DNA of 64,000 nucleotides from Ephemerocybe angulata (Eukaryota > Basidiomycota > Agaricomycetes > Agaricales > Psathyrellaceae): contig JAACJK010000163.1 of assembly GCA_013368325.1 (NCBI GenBank), forward strand, positions 3,596,001 through 3,660,000, in the 5' to 3' direction. The notes beneath the pieces are model-generated. The model was given only the letters and a program-made list of their open reading frames with translations. It ran no database searches and was not told the origin of the DNA. Made by a program: the position numbers and the translations under genes. Below are positions 33,725 to 45,149 of the stretch, in pieces. Numbering within the stretch: position 1 is the first letter of the stretch; each line of letters begins with the position of its first letter.

Positions 33725-35407
33725 ACATCTGAAGGGGCGTCGAGGGGGGTTATTTCGCCAGATAGCATATGCCCTCTGTAACTACCTCGAATCTCAGTAT
33801 ATTTCGCCGCTAACTGGCGCAGTAACGAGACGGGCGCTTAACCATCATGGCTCCCCTCGAGGTAGCGGAGCAGTCCAACGTCTCCGACATCCTCTCTAAC
33901 AACCTCCCACTTGAACCATCCCAAGTCGTATCCCTTGAGCGTAGAATTGCTCAGCCAGTTCTTTAAGCGCCGAGCTGGCCACGATGCGGTTCGATATGCA
34001 GTGGATTTGTAGTGGACCACCTGAAAGTGAACCAGATTTGTGAGAAAATTTCAAGCTCAACTAACACAAACGCACCGCTCCCTTAGGTTCGTCCGCCTAT
34101 CGAACAGCGTGAACTTGAGGGTCCTCGACTTATCTTCTTTCATGACACAGCTTGCCTTATACCGATCTCCGACTCTCCGTTAGTGACATAGACATATCGA
34201 TCGATCGACGCGCAATATTAGTGAGTGGTGGCCGTGAACACACGTTTATTCCTGGGCATGAGGCCAGGGGCGGTGTAATCATATCATAGCGTCGTCATTG
34301 TGGCAAGTATAGCAAACATAGAAGAGGTAGGTTATGAGAAAGAGGGTGTTGGAGTCGAAGGTGATCGCAGTGAAGCAAAGATAGAGACCAAGGTGTTTCG
34401 ATAGAAGACTGCGATCGAGGAATACCATAAAGGCGAAGGGAAGATCCTGAGAGAACCCGCGACCAACACGTGAAGGGCGATAGGAGATAGAAGCAGGTGG
34501 GCGCCAAAAAAAAAGTTGTTGGAGGTCGTGATGAAATGTTGGACACCTCGTAAGGTCAACCGCTAGCAAGCAAGGGGCCGGCCGAAATAAATGTCCTAGG
34601 TGTTCTACCCCAATGTAGAAAACTACAAGCAGCTCATCGCTCGGTGAAAGAAGCCGAGTTCTGAGTGCGGTGATGGGGGAATGGCAAAAAGGAAAACGGG
34701 GTGGATGCCACGGCCGCCAGACCAACCAGCTAGCGCCAACGGGAGTACAGCGTGTGGGAGACGGCCTTTGAGTCGTAATCCCGTCCAGAATTGAGTAAAG
34801 AGAACCGGAGGACAGGAACGAAACCTGGAAAATTTCCGTCCTTCAGGAGTGGACAAAGCAGGTCGGGGCCCGGATTCATTAACGAGATTCAGGGTAGATT
34901 GGGGAATCGGGAGCTTCATATGTTCATCGTTCATCGTTCTGTCAGAGTGCGCGCAGCCTGCAGGTGGCGGAAGAGAGACAAGACACAAGCGAGGACAAAA
35001 AACGAGTTTTGTTCGCCGGGTTTAGGGCAGGTCGATGGCGGCGGTGCCGAGGATGCCGATGCCAATCGGGGCAAGATTGGCCCGGGGGCGCAGCTGGGCG
35101 CAGGCACATCAGCACGGCCTGCATGATATCTTCGCTGATTCGCACTGAATTGAACGCGCTTAGGGCGTCTAGAGCTTGTGATTCCACCGTACCCCAACGA
35201 TATGTTGGAACGTGTATTGTGGAATAAGTCGGGATGTCTTGGAATATGTGCATCGTGTTGTAAGGGCGTGTACGTTGTCGGACCGTGCCCCGAAAAACCC
35301 CGTGTGACGCCTCCAGAAAAGCCGGGATTTATTGATTTACCTCTTACTCGCGGCCACGTCTGTTGCTGCTCGCTGTCCACCGCGTCGAGCTCGACGTTTC
35401 CTCAGAA
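33725..35407. other. Intergenic, with a possible decayed gene on the minus strand
   Basis: No intact gene is seen. On the minus strand at 33838-34240, three protein-like pieces lie in order but in different frames: VYVTNGESEIGIRQAVS, then EDKSRTLKFTLFDRRTN, then VHYKSTAYRTASWPARR and GYDLGWFKWEVV. They may be exons or remains of a small gene I cannot identify. A minus frame at 34279-34725 looks spurious. Confidence 0.3.
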
Positions 35408-38400
35408 ATGCCCGGCTCCCAGAGCTTCCTGCGCCAGCGAAAGGCGAATCCTCCAAGTATTCAGAAAAAGAATTCCAAATCTGGAGGTGCCACCGACTCC
35501 GACAAGACGGAAAAGGGTAGCGATCTGCAAGCCCCACAATCTCCTAGTAGAGAGGAGGAAGTGGTGTGGGGAAAGACTCCTGACGGAAAAGGTGAGCAGA
35601 GTTTACGTGCAACGTCGACGACTCTAAACAGGTTATTGCAGTCTTCCGTGTTCCAACGACCCACGATGTTATCACAACATTGCTGAACCCGGGATACAAG
35701 AAGAGCCACCTCGACCTCCTAAACCTCGGATTGTTGGGCTTCCAAATCGCTCTGTACCTCGTACTGCCCCGCCACGTGTCCCAAGTGTTCTTCTTCATTT
35801 ACTTCGCATTCTGGCGTGCTGCATACGATGCTGGTCTCGGCTGGGTGCTCACGAAGCAGAGCAAGAAGAAGTGGATCGTGAAGGAGGTCCAGAGGCGCGG
35901 CTGGCTGAACGAGGAATCTCGCCCTGCCGTAAGGAACTGGATCCGCAAGCAGCTGCAGGACAAGATGGGCAAGGACTATTCGTTCGATGTACGTGCTACC
36001 CACCTTTCTCACATCAACCCCTATATTGACATTCAGTGTGTTCATGCAGGAGCTTCCTCTCGAATACAACACTTGGCTTCTCTTCCGACAACTTGTCGAT
36101 GTTATCTTGGTCAAGTGAGTAGGCGCCCGCATTCAAATATCTTATCTTATCTTATCATGCTACAGCGACTTCCTGTCTTACTGCATGTTCGCGTTCTCTT
36201 GCTTCCGTATCCCAGAGGGATTGTCGGGCGTAGTTCATGTCATCAGGTACGTCACACAAGAAGGTCTCTTCATGTGCAATGGGCTCAGCCACGTTCACGT
36301 AGATGGCTGGCTGGTATCGCTCTCATTGGCTTTAACCTCTGGGTCAAGACCGAAGCGCACAACGTCGTCAAGGACTATGGCTGGTACTGGGGCGACTGCT
36401 TCTTCCAACGTGGAAACCTGGTCTTTGACGGTGTGTTCGAGTTAGCCCCACACCCGATGTACTCAGTCGGTGAGTTGAGATATTTCCTGCATGGCTTCGA
36501 ACTCATAGGTTTTCAGGATACGCTGGTTACTACGGCCTTTCCCTCATTTCTGGAAGCTACAAGGTGCTTTTCGCCAGCTTGGCTGCCCACGCCGCCCAAT
36601 TTGCGTTCTTGATCCTCTTTGAGAATCCTCGTGCGTATGTGCTATCATACACGTTGGATCGACGGACTGATTGCAGCAACAGATATCGAGCGTAATTATG
36701 GCCAGAAGAAGGCGATCGCGCAGCGTATCAGGTTTAGGTCTAACAGTGCGGTTGCCGGCCCCAGCTCTACCACTGCTGCAGTCGCGACTCCCGAACCTGG
36801 CGTCGATTCTTCCACGCCTGCGATCACCGAAGGCGACTCTGCGACCACCGAGCCAGAACTTGAGACCGAGACGGAAATCGAGGAGCAAACGATCCCAGAG
36901 TTCAACCTTCCCAATAAGACCAAGCCTTCCAGTACGATCAAGTCTCAGCATTCGAGACATCAGCCTAAGCTTTCTATAGCTAGTTCAGTATCTTCGAATA
37001 CAGGGTTCGTTCACCAGAAGAAGCAGCCCAAGGCCCTTTCTCAGCACGATCTCTTGAACAAGTATTTCAGGCGCGATACTGTTACCCTGCGAAACCTCGA
37101 TCTCCTGAGGTTCGAATGATTTTCCCTTGGTGCTGAGCAATGTTTTGACCAATCGTTCTAGGGCTACCGATGCTATGCTCATCTTGGTTATCACATATTC
37201 GGCGTCCCTCGCTCTTATCCCCGCCCTGTCTCCCAAAACGACTCTCATGTTACATTACTTCCATGCGTTGGCGTGGGTCTTCATTCATTACGTCGGTCTC
37301 GGACAGCTTCTCCGTGCGCAGAGCGAAAGCAAATTCCTCGTCCGCCACTTCTTGAAGAACTACCATTACGGGGAGCGCGACGTCGGCGAAGGTCCCATCA
37401 TCGAGGCCTTTACCAACTGGAAAACCATCTACAACCTCAGCATGTGCATGACTTATGGTGAGTACGCCGCCTGCGGCTATGCACCACCTGCTAATTCCGA
37501 ACCTTTTTATAGTTTCCTGCCTCGGGCTCGTCTGGAAGTCGTACTCTCTGCCCAACGACTGGGGCGTCGGGAACGAGCTCCTTTGCCATACTATGGGAAC
37601 GGTAAGTCGGTCTCTTATATCCCGATATGTCTAAAGGGTATGTCCCGAGAAATGAATACTGATGTTTTGACCCGTTTCGCAGCTCCTCGTCGGCCTTCAC
37701 ATCTGGGCCACTATGGAGTCCTATGAAGTGCTTGGCGTGTTCGGTATGTACCTTCGTCGGGCCGAAAACTGTATTAGACTTCTGACTATTGAGTGCAGGG
37801 TGGTTCTTCGGCGACTTTTTCATGGAGGAGTTCCCTGCTCATTTGGAGTACACAGGCATTTACCGGTACGCTAAGTTATATTGGCGCATGCTGTGTCTTC
37901 ATCTCACATGTTTTCGTCACGATTTCTCCGTTATAGGTACTTGAACAACCCTGAGGCTATGGGAGGTGCGGCTTGGTTCGGTTTGGCTCTGATCAGCGGA
38001 AGCAAGCTCGTGTTGTCGTTGGCCGTCGTGAAGCACCTGGCGAACTGGTGGTTCCTTACCAATGTCGAAAAGTGGGTTGTCATTCCAGTCTGTTTTCGCG
38101 TTTCGGCCGACGTGCTGACTGAGAACCAACTCTATTTGCGCGACCCTGATAGCCCACACATGCGCAAGCTCTATGGCGATTCGTTGCGCCAGGATGCAGG
38201 ATTCGTGAAGGTCATCAAGAATGTTGCGAGCAAGAACGCGAAGATGCTCGAGTCCCGCGCTGATCGACATGTGCCGGAACTCAAGAGGGTCGTTACTGAG
38301 GTTAAGGGCACGTTTGACAAGGTGTTGGAGGACACGGCAGAGGCTGTGGAAGAGTTCCTGGCGAGGTCTGGTCCCAAATTCTCTGAGGTTATGCAGGATA

Positions 38401-39511
38401 CGAAAGTCTTGCTGCAGCAATCTCGCGAACGACTGGTCATTACGTGCGTTACTCTCAAGTTGGTCCTGCTTCTCGCTCAGCTAACAATCTTTCCTTCGCC
38501 GACCAGCCGTGTCGCCAACGACATCTCTTCGTACGATCCTACGAAATACAATGTTTCGATTGTCCCGAGCTCCACCACCGGTGCCAATGCGTTCCATCTT
38601 GGCGAACCCATTACGGTAAAATGGCAAGCGCCGATCAACCACTCGCGTAAAGATTGGATTGGACTCTACCGAGTATGTTTATCTTCTTGATAACGCGTAT
38701 ACCGTTGTATTCTGATAACTATATTTGCACAGGTCGGCGCTAACAAGTCGACGTTGGTGACGAAGACTTCTTCCCTGGGGATGTGGCTTCCTGTTCACGG
38801 CGAAGAGTGGGACGGCCATGTTCCTGTGGGATTGGAGCGCGCGCGCCACCACGACTCCCAGTATGGGACTGTTACATTCAAGGGCAATACGCTGCCGTGG
38901 TTGGTAGGACGCTACGAGGTACGTCCTTATCGCACTGTTGCCGTTAGCACCCTGTTGACTTGGGTTTGAACCAGATTCGATACCACCATGATGGAAAATA
39001 CAATGTCATGAGTCTCGATGGTCCCTTGGAAATCTATGGTCAGTTCGCCGTCGCCGTGCATGCCGTGCTTCCGCCATATTAATCTATTGTTGCAGTTGAC
39101 AAGCCAAGCGAAACGAACTTCAGCACAGTTCGGGAGACCCTTATGCGTGTCGTGCCCCTCGCGCTCGACTCGGACCCTTCCCTGATCCCCCTGTCCTGCA
39201 AGACCGCACCCACCGGGTCCGGGACGCAAACCAGTTCGCTGCCGCCCTCCGAGGGGACCAATGCAGAAGGCAGTGGAAGTGGAGCCGGGGCGCACGACGA
39301 CCAGGAACACCTTGAAGACCGGGATCCGGACGACTTCACGTTCTGGTCGGAGCGGCAGGCGAAGCGAATTTGCGCCGCTATCAAGCAGGTGTTTGACGTG
39401 GACTATGCTCCTGAGGTCGTGGTGGCGGACGCCAATCTGACCGCGCTCGCGAAACGGATATTGGTGTCCAAGGAACTGTTGTCTGGCCGGCCTCCTAACA
39501 CCAGTGGATGA
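35408..39511 (+). CDS. CHO2: Phosphatidylethanolamine N-methyltransferase
   Basis: ER membrane enzyme that makes the first SAM-dependent methylation of phosphatidylethanolamine towards phosphatidylcholine. The start at 35408 gives [16 protein letters not shown]. The multi-exon protein has several membrane helices ([13 protein letters not shown] and others). The family signature [18 protein letters not shown] lies across an intron, with [18 protein letters not shown] just before it. A second methyltransferase-like module ([20 protein letters not shown]) lies beyond a disordered Ser/Thr/Glu loop. A soluble C-terminal part ([17 protein letters not shown]) is beta-sandwich-like, as in yeast Cho2. 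One intron contains a (CTTAT)n-like run near 36140. Complete and intact. Confidence 0.93.
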
Positions 39512-40217
39512 TCGGAGGTCTTTGTGCGGCCCTGGGTTGGGCTACGCTGAGCTCCGCCCTCTGCTCAGGGCGCCTGTTGTGTTGCTGGATGCATCTAGGA
39601 CAACCGATTGATACCTTCTCCTTGTCGATATCTCTAGACATCTAGCAGCATCTTTTCTTTTTTGCTCTCATCTCCTTTCTTCATCTTTTCTCTCCACCTT
39701 GTCCTTTTCCTTCCCTTACGATCTCACGTCACGCTTGTCTACGCTCACCTCACATGTCTGCCCCGTACAACCTCTATATACTGTTGGATGGCGCTTTTTC
39801 TGCGCCGAAGCCCTTGCCTGCACTGCTTCCTACCTATATTCTGATGTCCAACTCACAAGCGAGCGCCGCTGACATACTCCCTAGATCCATGACCCTGAGG
39901 TCAGCGTCCGATAGTGAGCCGGATCCCCGGAAGTCTGTTCGTCTAATTTGCCTCAGCGCCTCGGCCTCCACAGACCAGGGTTAATCTGCACTTTACAGGA
40001 AGGCGGTGAGGAGGCGTTGATGTGGCGTGGCTTCGAGCTTTCATTTATTGTTTGTCGGAGAAATGGCAAAGGCAGTTAATGTAGGAGAGCGGTATTCTGT
40101 CGCTGACAACAAGTGGGTTGAATGCTCAAGACCAAGGGAAGGCCACCTCTTCTATCTTGGGCATGTTCATATCCCAGAGGGTATACTAACATATTGCGTC
40201 TTCAGGACGCATACGCG
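39512..40217. other. Convergent 3' flanks of CHO2 and the ALKBH6-like gene
   Basis: T/C-rich 3' UTR sequence; no gene is recognised. A plus-strand frame at 40027-40368 is the antisense of the ALKBH6-like last exon. Confidence 0.4.
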
Positions 40218-41592
40218 TCAGAAGCCTCGGAGGCGTTGGAGGTTGGTTGAGACTTTTGGAATGTCCCTGCACGTCAAGCTCCACCGCGTGGAACGCAGCA
40301 ACGGTTCGCCGCGTGTGATCATCTCCTTCAACTTTTGGTCCTGGAGCAGGTCCCAATTCCCAATGTGAACGGCGTTTGCGGGTGAATCGGAATCCCCTCC
40401 CAAGTCGACCGGTGATTTAATGTGGTCTTCAAAGGTATCCTCGATCCTGATCGAAAAAAAATGAGATCAAGGTCAGCGGCGGGCGGTTGGGAGGCTGCAA
40501 CCAACATTCCGCACTGCACCGACAGGTCCAGAGAAAGAGGGTACAGAAATAAAGACGTGTAAGCTTACCCGTGAAGGTGTGCCGTGTACATGTCGCCAAA
40601 GGAAATGACGAGACTCCGTGGTTCTAAAAGAAGGGATAGTACTGGGGTGCGATCGATAGATCGGCCTGTTCCGCTGTTCTCTGCGCCGTGAGGCGTCGTG
40701 GAAGAGGCGTCGTCGCTGTAGCGATAGTAGTGGAAGACGCAGTGTGTGCCTAGAGATAACGTCGCTACGACGGGGTGGTACTTAGGTCCGTCCTCGTGCG
40801 GCTGTTGTGAGTCAGGGTCAGCGGAGCATTGTCGATTACGAAAAGAAATACCATGATGCCCTGGCCAGCTTCATACTACGGAGGAAACACATTAAACCAA
40901 CTCCACTAGTAAACGGGAAGGATATTTACTTGCCTCGTTCATGATTATATGGTTGGGCACACCGTGAGGGGATCCTTCGAAAGCTTCTGTTGCTTTTAGC
41001 CTGGCAATGAGGTCCGGGCTGTGGACGGCAGATCAGTGTCAAGTTCGGAGATCATGTCGTTCAGCGATGCACACTCACTATTGGGTAACGAAGTTGGGAA
41101 AGGGCGCAGGGCATAAGGTCCCTTTGGCAGTCATCTCGCCCCCTTCGTCGTCGTAAATCAGATGCCTTCGACTTGAAGTAAGATGAGTTCAGCTTAAACT
41201 CACCCCAGATCTGCAATCTGCGGTGAAGGGGTTCATCTTAGCGAGAGTCGGTCTAATGTAGACTGTAGCTTGCCTTCTGTTTTGCAAATTCTTCCATTTG
41301 GGTTGTGGCGATTCCTGGATCTGGACGAGCACAGTGGGTACAGCAGGTCAGCAGCAGGTCGTAACTCTAACTCAAACCCGGTGTTACCTTCCGAATTAAA
41401 TATTGTTCTTCGTCTGCCTGAGGTCAGAGTTGGGGTAAGAGGAAGAGATCTGGGGGTGCTACAGCATACAGTGATGAAATTTGGCAGATACAACACGCTT
41501 CGACCCCCTTCGATCCCAAGATTCGCGGGATTGGACAGTAGCCCGCCGGAACGATGAGGGGTTTCCGATGTTGTTGGACGATCTCCTGGCAT
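40218..41592 (-). CDS. ALKBH6-like 2-oxoglutarate/Fe(II) dioxygenase
   Basis: AlkB-family oxygenase of the ALKBH6 group. Reading from 41592: LYLPNFIT, EEQYLIRKIQESPQPKWKNL, then RRLQIWGGEMTAKGTL, VPNHIIMNEYEAGQGIMP and HEDGPKYHPVVATLSLG (the first iron His-x-Asp is in PHEDGP). LLLEPRSLVI and YTAHLHG follow (second His region), then RWSLTCRDIPKV at the C-terminus, all as in ALKBH6. The exon encoding LQIWG is only 14 nt (41204-41217). Two introns begin with GC instead of GT: 41218-41273 and 40876-40933. With GT alternatives the conserved frame is lost, so the GC-AG reading is well supported. Biological substrate is unsettled in the family. Confidence 0.88.
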
Positions 41593-42434
41593 CTACTGCT
41601 GTTTAACCTAACTCCCCGGGGATTTCTGCAGCGGAAGACTCGTACCTTCACTAACCGCCGAGTACGATGCTGGCCGTTCAAGTCAAAGCCAAACAAGCGC
41701 CCAAATGCCTGGGTATTCACCGCTCGGCATTTCCCGCGCGGATGTTAGACCCTGGTGGCACCCTGCACCAGGTTTGCCTTTGAAGCTTTAAGCCGCAAAC
41801 ATGCATTGGATGCGTTGAGTATTACACACAGCAACATACTGTAGCCACGATGCGACAGCGTGTTTCAGTCGTGTGAAAGGTGGGGTCACCGCTGGTCACC
41901 GTCCTCGCCAGAGAGACAGCGATGGCCCCAGAAACGAGGGCTGAGATCTCTTTAAGGTGTGCAAAACGAAGGTGACACTATCGACTTCCAATTTGCATCA
42001 TATCCATCTTTCACGACATCCGGATTTCCTTCTGGTAGGGGAGAACTTTGCTGGTTTCTTGAATGTAGAGTCCGAGATTGGCGAACGGATCTATCCGCGA
42101 AGCATCGAATCGCATTGCTTCGACACCGCTTATCGGACGGACTTACATGCAGTCATGGAGTTCCTTTAACAGTCTTGGAAGGCTAATTGGAAGGCTTCCT
42201 CGCTGTCCTCACAGACGACACCATTCGATCAGTGCCCTAAATGATCCTACCAGTGTCCATCCGTTCAATGGGGTCGTTTCCTCAACTCTTCTATATCACA
42301 GCTCCCAGCATGTCGAGAATATGAATGAAGCACCGGTGTGGATGCAAGACGGTGGCAGGCAATGAACAGAGAGTCAGATATCGTGAGGATGTGGTATGAG
42401 GTGTTACAAATGAAGATCGAAAGCGACAGGGGTA
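41593..42434. other. Intergenic
   Basis: Upstream of the ALKBH6-like gene and downstream of the Zn2Cys6 gene. Short open stretches only; nothing recognised. Confidence 0.4.
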
Positions 42435-42913
42435 TCAACAAAGGTGCACAGCAAGCAGGCGTCGTGATGATGAAAGAAAGCGAATGGTCCGTCTGAGCCT
42501 CAAAGACTGAACTAGGACAGAGTTCGAGGGTGGTAAATCACTGCTGTGTTGGGACAGTTGGGTTACTATTCAAAGCGCAGGCCATAAGCACAAAGAAGCA
42601 CGATGCCAGCTTCAAACTTACACAGGTTGATATGAGCATACAAAGCTCCTCTTGTTGCAATTGCCGCAAGAAGGCCGGTGCCCATCGCATTTGAGTTTGC
42701 GTCCCCGACAGAACTGACAGGCCATGGGGGTTCGTCGAGGAGTCCGTGGAAGATCTTGCTGCTGGTTGAGGTAGTACTGCAAAATGTGATGAGTTACTAC
42801 AGAACTTGGTCGATGCCCTTTAAGAAGGTGGAATGTACCTCTTCGTCAACGATATTGATTTCGTGGGTCATTGTTCCATTGACCGAAGCGCAGGAGCCTT
42901 GATACGAAGACAT
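42435..42913 (-). CDS. Very small Zn(II)2Cys6 protein
   Basis: Three exons (42913-42839, 42776-42622, 42543-42435) give 112 residues. The middle exon encodes ACQFCRGRKLKCDGH, then RPSCGNCNKRSFVCSYQPV. Spacing is exactly C-x2-C-x6-C-x6-C-x2-C-x6-C, the fungal binuclear zinc cluster that binds DNA. The last exon has a NAGNAG acceptor (CAGCAG), so two proteins differing by one residue are possible; both keep the frame. There is no middle homology region or long activation domain, so this is far shorter than ordinary regulators. It may be a competitor of a full-length factor or a truncated gene; stop and exon 3 are inferred. No neighbour marks its target. Confidence 0.8.
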
Positions 42914-45149
42914 GTCGTGTTGAAAGGAATACTGAGGTTGCTGAGGCTTTGAGAAGCGGAGGGCGATATTGAACATCCCTCAGCAGCTCCCCTTCTTATA
43001 TCTCCAGGGTCTCTTTCCCAATTAGCGACCATTTCTAGCCATCGGTGTCATAAATTTCAATATAACACGTTAGGAGCCCAAGCCCTGAGTTCGGCACACG
43101 ATGACCATCTCTTTGTTTCCGTTCCCTCCAGTCATATTCCGGTTGTTCATTACTCCATTCTTGCTCGACCAGATGAAATCGAACGTCATGAAGCCGTATA
43201 AAGCAAGAGGCGACCTTAAACTGCAAGCCCCCGGCTAGCTATGCTCATAGAACCTGGGATTGGCCGACGCCACTTCTAATGTTTGGAGGGTGCCCGATAT
43301 GGATGCCGACAGATCACTAGCACTTCTTAAGGGGCAGGGACCCTGTCGACAGGCAACTCCACGATTTCCGACAATCAATCGTACTTTTCGTAAAATCAGG
43401 CCAAAATACTTCCGTCCCTGATCGGCCCTTCCGAGCCTTGCAAACAGTTGCAAAAGACATTCAAACCGGTTTCATCCAAAGTGCGAGATCAGCCTTGAAG
43501 CGCCTCACCGACGTGAACCGAACGGCTTGGTTTGCAACGGCTCAGTAAGCCCTTCTCTTAGTAGAATTTAGGTGAGTTCTCCAGAGAAATGCCGATACTT
43601 GTCAATTCAGTTATAGCATGCTCCACCCGCGTGAAGTATTGAGTTGTAGAAGCCAGCAGCAATTGAGTGTATTGCGCATGATAAGCAATCTCAAAAGGCA
43701 CCCAAACTTCCTAATGCCAGTTCTCCATCAAAGATCGAATGTGAAATACCATAGTTTAGGAGCTACGGGTGGGGGAAAGCTAGACTGCGCTTGCACGATG
43801 CATCAAGGAGTTGACTACCAGTGTCGCAGAAAAAAGTTTGGGCAATCTAAAGCGTTCAACAGGTATAAGACAGCATATCATATAGAACAACAATTTGTAC
43901 CCAGGGACAAAATGTGGATTCCATTGAATACGAGATACGAGGGCACCGAAGCACAACCGCAGATATTTGAGCCCATATGCTTCCTCCTGAAATAAGTGGA
44001 CGAACGCTGAGGCGTTTATGCACTGAACGTTGGCAGCTGAATCATGCCGGGAAGAAGCGTCGCGGATATGAAAGATACACTCTTAGGTAGTAGTATGGGA
44101 TCCTTAAACTGGTGTGAGCTTACCAAAAGGTCGGTATAGACTTGCCCGCGGCCACCAGGATCCTCACCGCAGGACAGTATATTACCGTGACCTCGGGTGT
44201 GGCTGTTGAGAGGGGATGATAAGCAAGCGCCTACAGCGTGTGTGGTTCATCTATCCAATTCTTAGTTGTTCAGACTTGAAGTTCTGATAACAGGGTGGAG
44301 CCTGGATTGCTAGCACCCTGGTATTTCTACACTTTCGTCATCCTTTTCGCCGTCGTTCGTCATCACATCTGGAGAGGGGTCTGGGGATGGGGGAAAGGGT
44401 GAAGATCTGAAAAACACGCACTGTCATCGAGGCTTGACTAAAACAGGACTCCGATAGCAAGTCCGGCACTGGCAGCCGATGTAGGTCCGGCTACCCAAGA
44501 AAAGAGCGGAAGAGACTCCAGTAAGTGCTCCGTACATACTCTGTCTGTACTCAATGCCCGCCGTCGCGGGAGGTCAGTCAGGGCCTCATCGCCCACAATC
44601 CTCATAGTATCGTATGTAATACTACACTGCATACCTCGGACCGTAGGCTGTGCGCTCATTGAAATCCACACGGGAATCGGGAAATGGGCCGCGACCCCGA
44701 AAGTCGACCCGCCACTTCCTCGCCTCATCTTGGGGTTGTGTCCGACTCCAAGCCCTACTTCCTAGCCCTTCCTCATACATCATGCCCAGTGCCGTACGGC
44801 CCCGATATTGCATTCTCTCGCCGGAGAAAGTAGTTCCGTTGGCATTTTATTAGATCGGGAATGGCTTTGGTCAGCGGGAGGAGGTTTGAGAGTGGAAACC
44901 GATGCCCGAGTAATAAGCGCCCATTCCGGCAAGCCCCGCAGCTTTCTCACGCTGGTGAAGGTCTTTGTGGACTTGTCGTCGCAAGCCATGCCTGCCTCGA
45001 TTCCCGTGAAAGCTCGCATGGTGGCCTGGGTCTATTTCTCTAGCACGCGGAGTTCGAGTCGCAGAAGTGCGTTGACGTCTGTTGCAAATCACAGCTTCGA
45101 AAGGGATTGAAGTGATACATACATACAGATTTTCAAATTTCAACAGAGT
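42914..45149. other. Intergenic, 2.2 kb
   Basis: Between the Zn2Cys6 start and the GH79 3' end. A 125-codon plus frame at 43618-43995 and overlapping frames at 44438-45143 have no recognisable motif, so I list no gene. Confidence 0.4.

Noticed and set aside
34279..34725. 148-codon minus-strand frame
   Set aside because: No motif, no supporting exon context, and a composition unlike neighbouring proteins.
40027..40368. 113-codon plus-strand frame
   Set aside because: It is antisense to the ALKBH6-like last exon, whose protein matches the family.
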